Source: Methylomagnum ishizawai (GTDB lineage Bacteria > Pseudomonadota > Gammaproteobacteria > Methylococcales > Methylococcaceae). From it: 35,221 nucleotides of DNA. The notes beneath the pieces were generated by a model, which made no database searches, was not told where the DNA came from, and worked only from the letters and a program-made list of their open reading frames with translations. The position numbers and the translations under genes were made by a program. Below are positions 1 through 7,423 of this stretch, in pieces. Where the stretch lies: contig NZ_AP019788.1 in the NCBI RefSeq assembly GCF_019670005.1, positions 1 to 35,221 of the forward strand. The letters are read 5' to 3'. Every line of letters starts with the position of its first letter. Position 1 is the first letter of the stretch.

Positions 1-464
1 CGACGCTGGCGAGGAGGCCCGCCAGGATGTCGGCCACGTAGTCCCGGACGGTGGCCTCGTGGCGCTGCGCTTCCCTCAGCAGCAGGATTTTGTCCCGTAA
101 CTCTTCCCGCAGCGCCAAGCCCTCGGCCAGGTCGGAGAGCGCGTAGTCCAGGGCCGCATCCGGCGGGAAGCCGTACAGCCCGGACGCTTCCAGCAGTTCC
201 CCGGCCAGCGTTTCCAGCGCCTCCGCCAGGTCGCCCTCGGGGTCGAGGCCCGCGTCACCGCACAGGCACCGGGCCGTCTCCGCCGCCCACGGGCCGGGAT
301 GCAGCGACAGCCGGGCGGTCGCGGCCAGTTGCCTTGCCTCGTGCCACAGGGCGCGGGTCTCCCGCTGCTCGGGCGGGAAGCGCGGGGCTTGGGGCGGGAA
401 CAGGAAATGCCACCGCCAGCGCAGCAGGACCAGCAGGACCGCCAGAGCCAGGAGGATGGGGAGG
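1..464 (-). pseudogene. IS-interrupted membrane-anchored protein, main part (cut by left edge)
   Basis: An open minus-strand frame runs from position 464 past the left edge with no stop. It begins with a hydrophobic segment (ILLALAVLLVLL) followed by a long Ala/Leu/Glu-rich, probably helical part, so the product is likely an N-terminally anchored inner-membrane protein; I do not recognise a family. The original GTG start lies at 1792-1790, three bases after the stop of the 146-aa gene upstream, and the IS4-family element has separated the first seven codons from the rest. The frame also continues into the element end: an in-frame ATG at 520-518 would give 21 residues of element-derived sequence before re-entering the gene, so a product with a new N-terminus is possible. 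No ribosome site is clear before that ATG. The C-terminus is outside the window. Confidence 0.7.
454..464. repeat. Target-site duplication, left copy (IS4-family element)
   Basis: GGATGGGGAGG directly precedes the left terminal repeat and is repeated exactly at 1771-1781 after the right one. An 11-bp duplication fits the IS4 family. Confidence 0.9.
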
Positions 465-1770
465 CTTACAAGTGTAGGTTTTTGAAAAAACCGGAGGCGA
501 GACAAAGGGTTAAGGTACATTGGTGAGTAACGACAAACACCCTGTACCGGAGGAACCGCCATGCCTCGCCCTCCAGAACTGTACCAATGGAACCGGGAGA
601 TCGCCATCCACTTTCCCGGCCTTTCGAAGCCGATGGTGATGGGCTTGGCCCTGTGGAGCCTGGGCATGGTCGTGGTCGGCGCTTGCAGCCTTTCGGCGCT
701 GACCGACTGGTGGTCGTGTCGGCTGGGGCAGAAGGGCGACGCGGTGCGGGAGCGCCTGCGCTACGTCTACCGTGGGAAGGAGGCCAAGGCCGGGAAGGAG
801 CGCCGCGAACTCGACGTGGAGGCGTGCCGGGCCCCCTGGCTGGGCTGGGTTTTGGAGGGCTGGGATGGAAACCAGTTGGCGGTCGCCTTGGACGCGACGA
901 GCCTGGGGCAGCGGTTCGTGGTCCTGGCGGTCAGCGTACTTTACCGGGGCTGCGCGGTGCCGGTGGCCTGGAAGGTGCTGAGGGCGGAACGGAAGCATCC
1001 GTGGAAGCCCGAATGGCTGGCCTTGCTGAGGCATTTTAAGGACGTCGCGCCCGCGTCGTGGACCGTCCTGGTGCTGGCGGACCGGGGGCTGTACGCCAAG
1101 TGGCTGTTCGAGGGGATCCAAGCGCTGGGCTGGCACCCGATGCTGCGGGTGAACTCGGGCGGCACCTTCCGCCCCCGGGGATGGCGGCACTGGCGGCCGT
1201 TCACCCGCCTGGTGCCGAAGGTGGGCGACCGCTGGCAAGGCCGGGGGACGGCGTTCGGCGGCAAGCGGACCCGCCTGGACTGCACCCTGTTGGCCTATTG
1301 GGGGGAAGGCCACAAGGACCCCTGGCTCGTCCTGACGGACCTGCCGCCGGAAGCCGCCAACGCCTGCTGGTACGGATTGCGCGGTTGGATCGAGCAAAGC
1401 TTCAAGAAAATCAAGGGCGGCGGCTGGCAATGGCAGAACACCCGCATGGACGATCCCGAGCGGGCGGAGCGCCTCTGGTTGGCGATCGCCATCGCCACCT
1501 GGTGGCTGCTCTCGGTGGGCGGGGAGGCCGAGGCCGGAATGGCCGCCGCCACCTTCCCGGCCATTCCGGGCTCTCCCCGCCAACAGGCCCACCGCTGGCG
1601 GCTGGTGGGGATTTTCCGCCATGGCCGTTCCCTGATCCTGGCCGCCCTCTTCGAGCGCCGCGCCTTGCCGGTGGGGAAGGCCCGCCCAGAACCCTGGCCA
1701 TCGGTGCCAATCCCAGGGGCAACCGTGGCGATCCTCACGGGGGCGGTATGAATAAACCTACACCTGTAAG
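465..1770 (+). mobile_element. IS4-family insertion sequence, 1306 bp, apparently complete
   Basis: The ends are inverted repeats: CTTACAAGTGTAGGTTT at 465-481 and its complement at 1754-1770, matching at 16 of 17 positions. They enclose one full-length transposase gene and are flanked by a perfect 11-bp target duplication. The intact ends, intact gene and unmutated duplication all point to recent insertion. The element splits a minus-strand membrane-protein gene just after its start. Confidence 0.93.
561..1751 (+). CDS. IS4-family DDE transposase
   Basis: Catalyses cut-and-paste transposition of the surrounding element. The 396-residue product has the DDE triad: D111 (ALDATSLGQRF), D174 (VLADRGLYAKW) and E278. 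The glutamate lies in the IS4 signature Y-x2-R-x3-E-x6-K, seen as Y271, R274, E278 and K285. The start at 561 follows GGAGG with seven bases between. The stop codon lies just inside the right terminal repeat. No frameshift or internal stop is visible, so it should be active. Large open frames on the opposite strand here are composition artefacts of the GC-rich gene. Confidence 0.93.
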   Translation: MPRPPELYQWNREIAIHFPGLSKPMVMGLALWSLGMVVVGACSLSALTDWWSCRLGQKGDAVRERLRYVYRGKEAKAGKERRELDVEACRAPWLGWVLEGWDGNQLAVALDATSLGQRFVVLAVSVLYRGCAVPVAWKVLRAERKHPWKPEWLALLRHFKDVAPASWTVLVLADRGLYAKWLFEGIQALGWHPMLRVNSGGTFRPRGWRHWRPFTRLVPKVGDRWQGRGTAFGGKRTRLDCTLLAYWGEGHKDPWLVLTDLPPEAANACWYGLRGWIEQSFKKIKGGGWQWQNTRMDDPERAERLWLAIAIATWWLLSVGGEAEAGMAAATFPAIPGSPRQQAHRWRLVGIFRHGRSLILAALFERRALPVGKARPEPWPSVPIPGATVAILTGAV

Positions 1771-1792
1771 GGATGGGGAGGGCGGGCGGCAC
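1771..1792 (-). pseudogene. Start stub of the IS-interrupted membrane protein plus right target duplication
   Basis: The GTG at 1792-1790 opens VPPALPI, which joins exactly onto the hydrophobic segment left of the IS once the element and one copy of GGATGGGGAGG (1771-1781) are removed. The GTG follows the upstream stop TAG by three bases and has GGAGG in the end of that gene, so the two genes were translationally coupled. Confidence 0.8.
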
Positions 1793-1795
1793 GGC

Positions 1796-2236
1796 CTATG
1801 CCCTCCGGGCGTCCCTGGCGTTCGCCTCGGCCAAGAGCTTGTCCATGTCCAGCACTTCTTCGCCGCCGAAGGTCGCGGCGACATCCAGGTAGTTCTTGAG
1901 CATCAACGCCGCCTCGCGGGTTTCCCGCTCCACCCCCATCAACTCGCCCACGTTGGCGCAGGTGATCTCCGCCCCCTCGATCAGCTTGGCGACGGTCAGG
2001 GCCGTGTCGCGCATCTTGCGCACGAGCGCCCCGGCCAGGCCCCCGGCCTCCTTCAGGGAACCCGCCAGGTTGGCCTTGTCGGCGTCGCGGTCATAGTAGA
2101 CCAGCAGTTCCCCGGCCAGGTTGTTCTTCTTGACCAGGTTCCTCTCCTCGTCGGAAAGCTGGGCGCGGACGTACAGGGTGTACTTCGCGCCGCCCATGAG
2201 GCCGGTTTTTTGGTTGCGTCGGATGAGCAGTTGCAC
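1796..2236 (-). CDS. Conserved hypothetical protein, 146 aa, transfer-region neighbour
   Basis: I choose the GTG at 2236 because AGGAGG stands four bases before it (2246-2241); the upstream in-frame region lacks such a site. The product begins VQLLIRRNQKTGLMGGAKYT and is a soluble mixed alpha/beta protein with no signal peptide or membrane segment; the second half is largely helical and charged. I recall related proteins of unknown function with the opening pattern LLIRR-x-Q-x-T-G but can assign no activity. Its stop is three bases before the start of the IS-interrupted membrane protein, so they form one unit, with the Replic_Relax gene upstream on the same strand. Confidence 0.72.
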   Translation of the reverse strand: MQLLIRRNQKTGLMGGAKYTLYVRAQLSDEERNLVKKNNLAGELLVYYDRDADKANLAGSLKEAGGLAGALVRKMRDTALTVAKLIEGAEITCANVGELMGVERETREAALMLKNYLDVAATFGGEEVLDMDKLLAEANARDARRA

Positions 2237-2339
2237 GGTGCCTCCTGCCTCTCGGCGGGGATGGGTCGCTTGCGGGATTGGGGCTTGTGTACGTGGCTGT
2301 TCCGTTAATGCGTCGATCATGGAAAGGGTCCGCGCCCGT

Positions 2340-2366
2340 TGTCAACGGTGAATATTCACCTTGACA
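2340..2366. promoter_or_regulatory. Palindromic operator with possible leftward promoter
   Basis: A perfect 14-bp palindrome GGTGAATATTCACC (2347-2360) is extended on both sides by TGTCAA (2340-2345) and TTGACA (2361-2366), leaving one bulged base. On the minus strand TTGACA at 2345-2340 is a consensus -35; 18 bases further is CATGAT, a moderate -10, placed correctly for the 146-aa gene. The arrangement suggests a repressor site on the promoter. The binding protein is not known. Confidence 0.55.
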
Positions 2367-2428
2367 CGGCGGGCTTTCCCCGTTCCGTGGCGTCCGTCCG
2401 TCCGTCGGGCCGGGCGGGGAGGACGCGG

Positions 2429-2455
2429 AAAACCCCCTGGAAGGCTTTCCGGGGG
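2429..2455 (-). terminator. Putative intrinsic terminator after the Replic_Relax gene
   Basis: On the minus strand CCCCCGGAA, a short loop and TTCCAGGGGG form a GC-rich hairpin followed by four T residues. It lies downstream of the stop at 2517. Confidence 0.55.
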
Positions 2456-2516
2456 CGCGAGGGTAGTTGGATACCCTGCGGAGGGAGAACGGCCCGCCAC
2501 GCGCCTCCTGGGGGCC

Positions 2517-3557
2517 TCAGAGCGCGTGCTTGGGGAGGCTGTCGAGGACGCCGTGCGCCCAGGCCCGCAACGTGACCGGACCCTCGGCGTTGGTGCGGAG
2601 GTTGTACTCGTCCAGGTGGTCCTTGAAGGAGTCCTTGGAGAGCCAAACCGGGCCGTAGGGGTCGGCCAGGACGTCGGCCATCGTGGCGAACTGGAATAGG
2701 TTGGAGGTCGGCAGGACGCGGGACTTGAGCAAAAGGTCGTTCCGGCGCTTGGCGGTCGGGGCCACGAACAGCACGCGGAAGGGGGCGGCTTCCGGGCGGG
2801 CCACGGGCAGGGCGTGCCTCTGGGCGAACGGCGCGGCGATTTCCCGCCCAAACCCGCCCTGCTCGTAGTAGGCGTAGTAGGCCAGGAACTTGTGGGTCAG
2901 CTTTTCGAGGGCCGTCTCGGTGTTCATGTCCATTTCCAGGAGGAAGAAGGCATAGCCCCGGCCCGGAACCCCGACCGCGTGCAGGCCGTCCGGGTTGAGG
3001 GGGAGCTTGGCCTGGGTCTGCCTGCCGGTCTTCTTGTCGGTCTTGGTGACGATCACGCTGCGGGACACGTCCAGGTGTGCCGGGCTGGTCCTTAGCCAGG
3101 TGGGCGGGGTCCGGCCTGCCTCATCGGCCCGCATCTCCAGGGCCATGTAGAAGTCGGTGATGGCGAGTTCGTGGCGGAGGGTGTTCTCGGCCAGGGCCGA
3201 GCCTTCCCGGAACGCCTTGGCGTCCGGGGCCAGCTCTTCCAGCAGGTCGGCGCGTCCGGTCTCGGCCAGGTGCCCGGCTAATCGCTTGAGGTGCGGCGCT
3301 TCCAGCGACCAGATGGCGTTCGGCCTCCCGAGTATGGAGCGCTCGGTCGGCTTCACCGCCAACCAGTCGCGCTTGACGAAGCCGGAGTCGTGCAGCTTCC
3401 GCATGGTCTTGGCCACGGAGGTTTCGCCGCCCGCGCCCTCGCGGCGGCTGTACAGCAGGCGGTGTATCTGGGCCGTGGTCATCAGCCGATAGCGCAGCAC
3501 GGCGGCCAGCATGTCGATTTGCAGGGCGGTGAGCCGTTTGGTGGGGGATGGGTTCAT
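2517..3557 (-). CDS. Replic_Relax family protein (replication-relaxation / mobilisation)
   Basis: The product from ATG 3557 is 346 residues. It opens with a winged-helix segment (LTALQIDMLAAVLRYRLMTT, then AQIHRLLYSRREG and FVKRDWL), typical of the Replic_Relax family, followed by a nuclease-like alpha/beta core with HELAITDFYMALEMR and the acidic strand FFLLEMDMNTET. Members are found on plasmids and conjugative elements next to TcpA/TraD-type ATPases, which fits the coupling protein at the right end of this window. Their role in transfer or plasmid replication is not well defined. The frame stays open to a GTG at 3812, adding 85 Lys/Pro/Asn-rich residues; no start has a good ribosome site, so the longer form cannot be excluded. 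Confidence 0.75.
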   Translation of the reverse strand: MNPSPTKRLTALQIDMLAAVLRYRLMTTAQIHRLLYSRREGAGGETSVAKTMRKLHDSGFVKRDWLAVKPTERSILGRPNAIWSLEAPHLKRLAGHLAETGRADLLEELAPDAKAFREGSALAENTLRHELAITDFYMALEMRADEAGRTPPTWLRTSPAHLDVSRSVIVTKTDKKTGRQTQAKLPLNPDGLHAVGVPGRGYAFFLLEMDMNTETALEKLTHKFLAYYAYYEQGGFGREIAAPFAQRHALPVARPEAAPFRVLFVAPTAKRRNDLLLKSRVLPTSNLFQFATMADVLADPYGPVWLSKDSFKDHLDEYNLRTNAEGPVTLRAWAHGVLDSLPKHAL

Positions 3558-3559
3558 GG

Positions 3560-4057
3560 GCTTGGATTTTGACGTTTTACGGGGCGTCCGGGGTCTTGGG
3601 GGTGCCTGGATACCTTTCGGAGGGGAAAGGGGCCTTGCCGGTCGGTTTGGAGCGTCTGGGAGCGTGCTGGTCGTGATGGGGGAGGATGCTTTTTCGGTTT
3701 TCCCAGTTCCCGGATTTTTCCTTTCGGCTTTTTTCCCTTTTCCGTTTCCGGCGTTTTCGCCATTTCCGTTTTTCGCGGCGCGGATTTCGTTTGTCGCGCC
3801 CGTCCCCGGCACACCGCCGCCGTTGCGGCACGGGGACGGGACTCCGGTGTTCTTTCGTCCGTGGCATCGTCCTCGGGCGCTGGTGGGGTGTGGGGAAAGG
3901 GTTGTTTGGCTTGGCTCCGGTAGGGGCTGTGTCCGTCGCCCGTGGACGCTCCCTCGCCCGTCCTCCCTGTGGTGTCCGAATCCGGCTTTGTAGCCGGTTC
4001 GGTCGTTGGGTGGGTTCCGTTGGTTCCGTTGTTTTCGGCCTTGGCCGGTGTGTGTTC
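3560..4057. other. Strand-asymmetric purine/pyrimidine tract, no clear gene
   Basis: From about 3680 to 3790 the plus strand is dominated by pyrimidine runs (TTTTCC, TTTCCG, TTTTCGG repeated), so the minus strand is purine-rich. Open frames on both strands give low-complexity Lys/Pro/Asn or Phe/Arg sequence. I see no convincing coding start here apart from the possible N-terminal extension of the Replic_Relax protein. Confidence 0.5.
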
Positions 4058-4158
4058 GGGCACGTCTCGCGGTTCGCCGAGACCGGATTCTCTGGCTGTT
4101 TAAAACGTAGAGAGAATCCGGTCTCGGGGGTTGGGCGGTCAGCCCCCGAGACGTGCCC
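4058..4158. repeat. Nested and mutually exclusive inverted repeats (possible origin or transfer-site structure)
   Basis: Three perfect dyads are packed into 101 bp. The outer pair is GGGCACGTCTCG (4058-4069) with CGAGACGTGCCC (4147-4158). An inner 16-bp pair is CGAGACCGGATTCTCT (4078-4093) with its complement (4111-4126). A third, CTCGGGGG (4123-4130) with CCCCCGAG (4143-4150), shares bases with the inner right arm, so both hairpins cannot form together. It lies between the Replic_Relax gene and the rep1 iterons, which would suit an origin or an oriT. No relaxase gene is in the window, so the role is undetermined. Confidence 0.7.
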
Positions 4159-4159
4159 A

Positions 4160-4462
4160 GCCGTTAAGCCGTTCCCGGCGGTTGCCGGTCGGGTTCGGTG
4201 GTTAGTGCGATGTCCCGGCTTTCTGTCCTATCTCCTAACCTATGACAGGTCTTCGGATCAGTCAAGGGTGCCCGGTTTGCCGGGGTTCCGAAGGAAAACA
4301 ACAACAGGGAGGGTGGGCGGACAGGCTCCGGCGGGGCTGGGAGTAGAAGGTAACGGGTGGGCGCGCGCGTTGTTGTTGTTTTCCCTGTTTTCCCTGTTTT
4401 TGTTGTTTTCGGCGATTAAAGCCAATTGAAAATCCTTGATTTTATGCGGGGTTTCGGCGGGT
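4160..4462. other. Leader region before the iterons, no gene seen
   Basis: This stretch has no convincing coding frame. It contains a GC-rich part, then a T-rich part at about 4370-4410 with two TTTTCCCTG repeats, passing into the iteron array. Confidence 0.5.
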
Positions 4463-4538
4463 TATGGTGGTGAAATTGGGTGCCTATGGTGGTGAAATTG
4501 GGTGCCTATGGTGGTGAAATTGGGTGCCTATGGTGGTG
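4463..4538 (+). repeat. Rep1 iterons: three perfect 22-bp repeats plus a partial fourth
   Basis: The unit starts TATGGTGGTGAAATTGG and ends GTGCC; copies are at 4463-4484, 4485-4506 and 4507-4528, identical and back to back. A partial copy (TATGGTGGTG) follows at 4529-4538. Tandem 20-22 bp repeats, one per two helical turns, upstream of a Rep_3 initiator are the hallmark of iteron-controlled plasmid origins. An AT-rich segment follows directly, suitable for strand opening. Confidence 0.92.
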
Positions 4539-4600
4539 TTTAATTTGATATCACCATCAAATATATGATATATTTGTGGAGTAACTCTAAAAAACACCAC
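4533..4600. promoter_or_regulatory. AT-rich unwinding element and rep1 operator
   Basis: GTGGTGTTT (4533-4541, overlapping the partial iteron) and AAACACCAC (4592-4600, touching the rep1 start) are exact inverted copies flanking an AT-rich centre that itself holds ATTTGA/TCAAAT. Rep_3 plasmids commonly autoregulate rep through an inverted half-iteron near the start, so this is a likely operator. The centre may also be the DNA unwinding element. Confidence 0.6.
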
Positions 4601-4601
4601 G

Positions 4602-5891
4602 ATGCTTGAAATGAGCGAAAAAACGCTAGTGGTTCAGCACAACGCCGTCATCGAAGCCCGCTACAGGCTGACCGTTGAGGAACAGCGCCTTATAAAGACG
4701 CTGGTTTCCCATATACAGCCGAATGATGAGGATTTTAAAGTATATGAGATAAAAATAGCCGATTTAGCAAGGCTATTGGATATTTCAGATACGAGCTATT
4801 ACGATAGGGTAAAAAAGGTAACAAGGCGGATACTTACGAACGTCCTATGTTTTTACGATGAAAAAGGAAATGAAGTTCAGACAAACTGGTTATCATCGGC
4901 AAAATATCATAAAGGAAAAGGGGTCGTTGCCCTTCGTTTCGATCCAGAACTGAAGCCATATCTGCTTCAACTGAAGCGGCTTTTCACATCCTATGAGCTA
5001 GGCAATATCCTCCGCTTGAAAGGGATGTATTCGATACGCATATACGAGCTTTTGAAGCAGTACGAACGGATCGGAAGGAGGGAATTCGAGCTTGAGTTTT
5101 TGAAAAAGACGCTCGGGATAGATGCCGAATATCCGCAATACAGGGACTTCAAGAAGTTCGTCCTCGTACCGGCTGAGAAGGAAATATCCGAGAAGACGGA
5201 TATAAAGTACGCCACGGTCGAGAAGAAAAGGGGGCGCAAGGTTATCGCGCTTGTCTTCGAGATCGAGCCAAGAAAGTCTTCTTCACCCGATGAAAAACCC
5301 GTTAAGCCGGATAAGAAGCCTCAGGAAATCCAGGCCGGGCATGTGGTGTCGCAAATGATGTCCCTCGGGGTCGCCCGGAAGGTCGCGGAAGAACTGGTGG
5401 AAGAATACGGGGAGGAAAAAGTGCGGTACGCCATCGAATATACCCAGGGCCAGGTCAAGGAGGGCAAGGTGAAGAGTCCGGGCGGCTTCCTGGTGGAAGC
5501 CGTCAAGAACGGCTACCGGGACGGTAAAAAGGAAGAGCGCAAACGCAAGGAGGATTCGGCGAAGGCCGAGGCGACGGAAACCGCCAGGCGCAAGGCGTGG
5601 GAGCGGGCCAAGGAGCAGTGGGGCGCGTGGAGGAACGAGCGGACAACGGCCCGCCTCGACGCCATGGATGCCGAAACCCTGGAATTGGAAAAGGAAGCAT
5701 GGCGGGCCTCCCTGGCGGACAAGCCCGCGCTCCTGAACATGCTCAAGCCGGGATCGGACCGGGAGGGGCTTTTCTTCCACCAGTACATGGTCGGCAGGAC
5801 GGGGGGGCTGGGCCTCGCCGAATGGGCGCGGGCCGTCGGGTTCGACCTCTCTCCTTTCGAGGACCTGGCCCGGCAGGACGGGAAGCTGTAG
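4602..5891 (+). CDS. Rep_3 (RepB-type) replication initiator, Rep1
   Basis: Binds the adjacent iterons and initiates plasmid replication. The 429-residue protein has two winged-helix domains of the Rep_3 superfamily in residues 1-230: it opens with LVVQHNAVIEARYRLTVEEQ and contains YSIRIYELLKQYERIGRREF. A third part (about 245-310) with SPGGFLVEAVKNGYRDG is a C-terminal module seen in some Rep proteins, then comes a highly charged helical stretch and a Trp/Ala-rich tail. The N-terminal two thirds are AT-rich and the last third GC-rich, with the change near 5300, suggesting a composite gene. No strong ribosome site precedes 4602; ATG 4611 is an alternative start. Rep2 at 6637 is a clear relative without the C-terminal module. 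Confidence 0.93.
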   Translation: MLEMSEKTLVVQHNAVIEARYRLTVEEQRLIKTLVSHIQPNDEDFKVYEIKIADLARLLDISDTSYYDRVKKVTRRILTNVLCFYDEKGNEVQTNWLSSAKYHKGKGVVALRFDPELKPYLLQLKRLFTSYELGNILRLKGMYSIRIYELLKQYERIGRREFELEFLKKTLGIDAEYPQYRDFKKFVLVPAEKEISEKTDIKYATVEKKRGRKVIALVFEIEPRKSSSPDEKPVKPDKKPQEIQAGHVVSQMMSLGVARKVAEELVEEYGEEKVRYAIEYTQGQVKEGKVKSPGGFLVEAVKNGYRDGKKEERKRKEDSAKAEATETARRKAWERAKEQWGAWRNERTTARLDAMDAETLELEKEAWRASLADKPALLNMLKPGSDREGLFFHQYMVGRTGGLGLAEWARAVGFDLSPFEDLARQDGKL

Positions 5892-6028
5892 GACGCCGGA
5901 CCGGGCGGTAACCTCACCTCTTGGAGCCTGGGAACTGCCGCATGGTTGGGCGTCGGATGACCGGAGATAAGGAAGACCATGGTCCAAAGGTCGGCTGGTT
6001 AGCCGCCATCCGCTTCGGTACGTGTTCA

Positions 6029-6076
6029 CCTATGGCGTAGGTTATAAATATTGCATAGATATAACATATGGCATAG
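6029..6076. repeat. Short repeats of the TATGGCATAG family
   Basis: CCTATGGCGTAGGTT, TTGCATAGAT and ATATGGCATAG lie in an AT-rich 48-bp stretch after rep1. They match the repeats in the gaps around rep2 and parA. Confidence 0.6.
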
Positions 6077-6116
6077 CTTGGACCGTGGCGCGGCCAGGAT
6101 CGCCGGTTCGACTCCG

Positions 6117-6503
6117 CTAAAGGGCGACGGAGAGTGAATGGGGCAGGCCCACCTTGGCCTCGATCCGTTCCACCCGCTGACGGGTTTCTTGGATGAGGTC
6201 GCCCTGAACCTCCTGTTTGTCCATCAGGAAGTGTTCCAGGCGCAGTAGGATGTCCCTCTGCTCCCTCATTTCCTCCATTGCCTTTCCCTGGCCGTGCTGG
6301 ATTTCGCGCCGTAGCGCATTCTCCGACGTGTGGATTTCGTCGCGCAGGGCCTGGCGCATGTTTTCCATGTTCTCCTGGAAGTCCGTCATCCTGCCTTGCA
6401 AGCCGGTTTCCAACTTCATCAGGCGGGAATCCATGATCGTTATCATCTCCTGAATCGCCGCGAGTGCTTCGTCGAATCTCTTGTCCACGTATTCCTTGTC
6501 CAT
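6117..6503 (-). CDS. Coiled-coil protein of unknown function, 128 aa
   Basis: The predicted product is almost wholly helical and heptad-like, rich in Glu, Arg, Gln and Met, with no membrane segment. Its C-terminus (RLEHFLMDKQEVQGD, then RQRVERIE and LPHSLS) closely matches that of the coiled-coil gene at 8901-9314 (RIEHVLQDKQEAHGD, RQRIERIE, LPHTLS), so the two are paralogues with diverged N-terminal halves. It is divergent from rep2, sharing a 133-bp AT-rich gap with it. A role in replication, segregation or plasmid structure is possible from location only. Confidence 0.75.
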   Translation of the reverse strand: MDKEYVDKRFDEALAAIQEMITIMDSRLMKLETGLQGRMTDFQENMENMRQALRDEIHTSENALRREIQHGQGKAMEEMREQRDILLRLEHFLMDKQEVQGDLIQETRQRVERIEAKVGLPHSLSVAL

Positions 6504-6636
6504 GGCTTTATTATAATGGCTACATTCTTAGTATATCATGCTGTATTTTACGCAATAAGTATAGGTTTTTATTATTCTACTTGTCATGATTTATTTTTTG
6601 AGGGATTATTGCTATATAACCCGATAAAATAATCCT
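6504..6636. promoter_or_regulatory. AT-rich divergent intergenic region before rep2
   Basis: This 133-bp gap between the coiled-coil gene and rep2 is strongly AT-rich, with T-runs and TATA-like elements. It must hold the promoters of both genes and could supply an unwinding site. No long repeat is visible within it. Confidence 0.45.
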
Positions 6637-7365
6637 ATGCCAGTACCCGAGTTGGAAAAGCGCCTGGTCGTCCAGCATAACCGGCTCATAGAGGCGGTAT
6701 ATAGGCTGCCCGTCGAGGAGCAGTTGCTTATCAAGACCCTGGTTTCCAGGGTCGGCCCCAAGGACATGGATTTCAGGCCGCACACCCTGCGCGTCGCCGA
6801 CCTGGCCGGTCTGATGGGGATGACGGGCGGAGACGCCCACGCGGCGGTGGAGTGGGCGACGAAAAGGCTGGCCGGGCGCGTCGTGGCCCTCCGGGATGGG
6901 GACGGGAAGGAATTACAGGTTTCCTGGCTGTCCTCCGCCCTGTACGACGGGGACGAAGGGTCGGTTTCCTTATGCTTCGATCCGCGCTTGAAGCCGTTCC
7001 TGCTGCGCCTAAAGAACAATTTCACGGTCTACGAACTCGGCAATGTCGTCCGCTTGAAGCGGACCTACTCGATACGGCTATACGAACTTCTAAAGCAGTA
7101 CCAGCCGGTCGGAAGGCGCAGGTTCACCCTGGATAGGCTGAGAGAGATGCTGATGCTGCGCGACGGCGAATACGGGACCTACAACAACTTCAAGAAATGG
7201 GTATTGGTGCCTTCCAGGGAGGAACTGGGGCGGAAGACGGACATCGACTTTACGTGGAACGAGGAGAGGGAACGGGGGCGCGTCGTGGCGGTGGAGTTCG
7301 TCATCAAGGCGCAAGGCAGGCCGGAAACCCAGCCGGAGCGGGCCAAAATCCAGCCTATGGCATAG
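6637..7365 (+). CDS. Rep_3 (RepB-type) replication initiator, Rep2
   Basis: A second initiator, 242 residues, paralogous to Rep1 along its whole length: LVVQHNRLIEAVYRLPVEEQ at the start and YSIRLYELLKQYQPVGRRRF in the second winged helix. It lacks the C-terminal module of Rep1 and is GC-rich throughout. Its stop codon is embedded in a copy of the short repeat (CCTATGGCATAGG, 7354-7366), so the repeats extend into the gene end. The partition genes lie next door on the opposite strand. Two full initiators in one window suggest cointegration of two replicons or a dual-origin plasmid. No good ribosome site precedes 6637. Confidence 0.92.
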   Translation: MPVPELEKRLVVQHNRLIEAVYRLPVEEQLLIKTLVSRVGPKDMDFRPHTLRVADLAGLMGMTGGDAHAAVEWATKRLAGRVVALRDGDGKELQVSWLSSALYDGDEGSVSLCFDPRLKPFLLRLKNNFTVYELGNVVRLKRTYSIRLYELLKQYQPVGRRRFTLDRLREMLMLRDGEYGTYNNFKKWVLVPSREELGRKTDIDFTWNEERERGRVVAVEFVIKAQGRPETQPERAKIQPMA

Positions 7366-7403
7366 GTTATATATAGGCCATAGGTATTGGATATTGACAT
7401 AGG
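7354..7403. repeat. Short repeats overlapping the rep2 stop
   Basis: CCTATGGCATAGGTT, GCCATAGGTATTGGATA and GACATAGG occur within 50 bp. CATAGGTATTGGATA recurs exactly near 7804. These look like iterons or centromere repeats. Confidence 0.7.
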
Positions 7404-7423
7404 CGCTTCCTGCTTCTGTTGGG

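Noticed and set aside
510-1622. Long minus-strand open frame of 370 codons inside the IS
   Set aside because: It lies antisense to the transposase, gives Pro/Arg/Gly-rich sequence with no domain, and is explained by GC-rich codon positions of the real gene.
2450-3620. Similar GGATACC...CGGAGGG stretches on both sides of the Replic_Relax gene
   Set aside because: Only about 17 imperfect bases are shared; too weak to call a repeat pair or attachment sites.
5283-6029. Minus-strand frame opposite the rep1 3' part
   Set aside because: Pro/Leu/Arg-rich shadow of the GC-rich coding end of rep1; no start signal.
6095-6120. tRNA-like T-arm sequence (CCGGTTCGACTCCG) near the coiled-coil gene
   Set aside because: No acceptor stem, D-arm or anticodon arm can be built around it, so it is not a tRNA gene.
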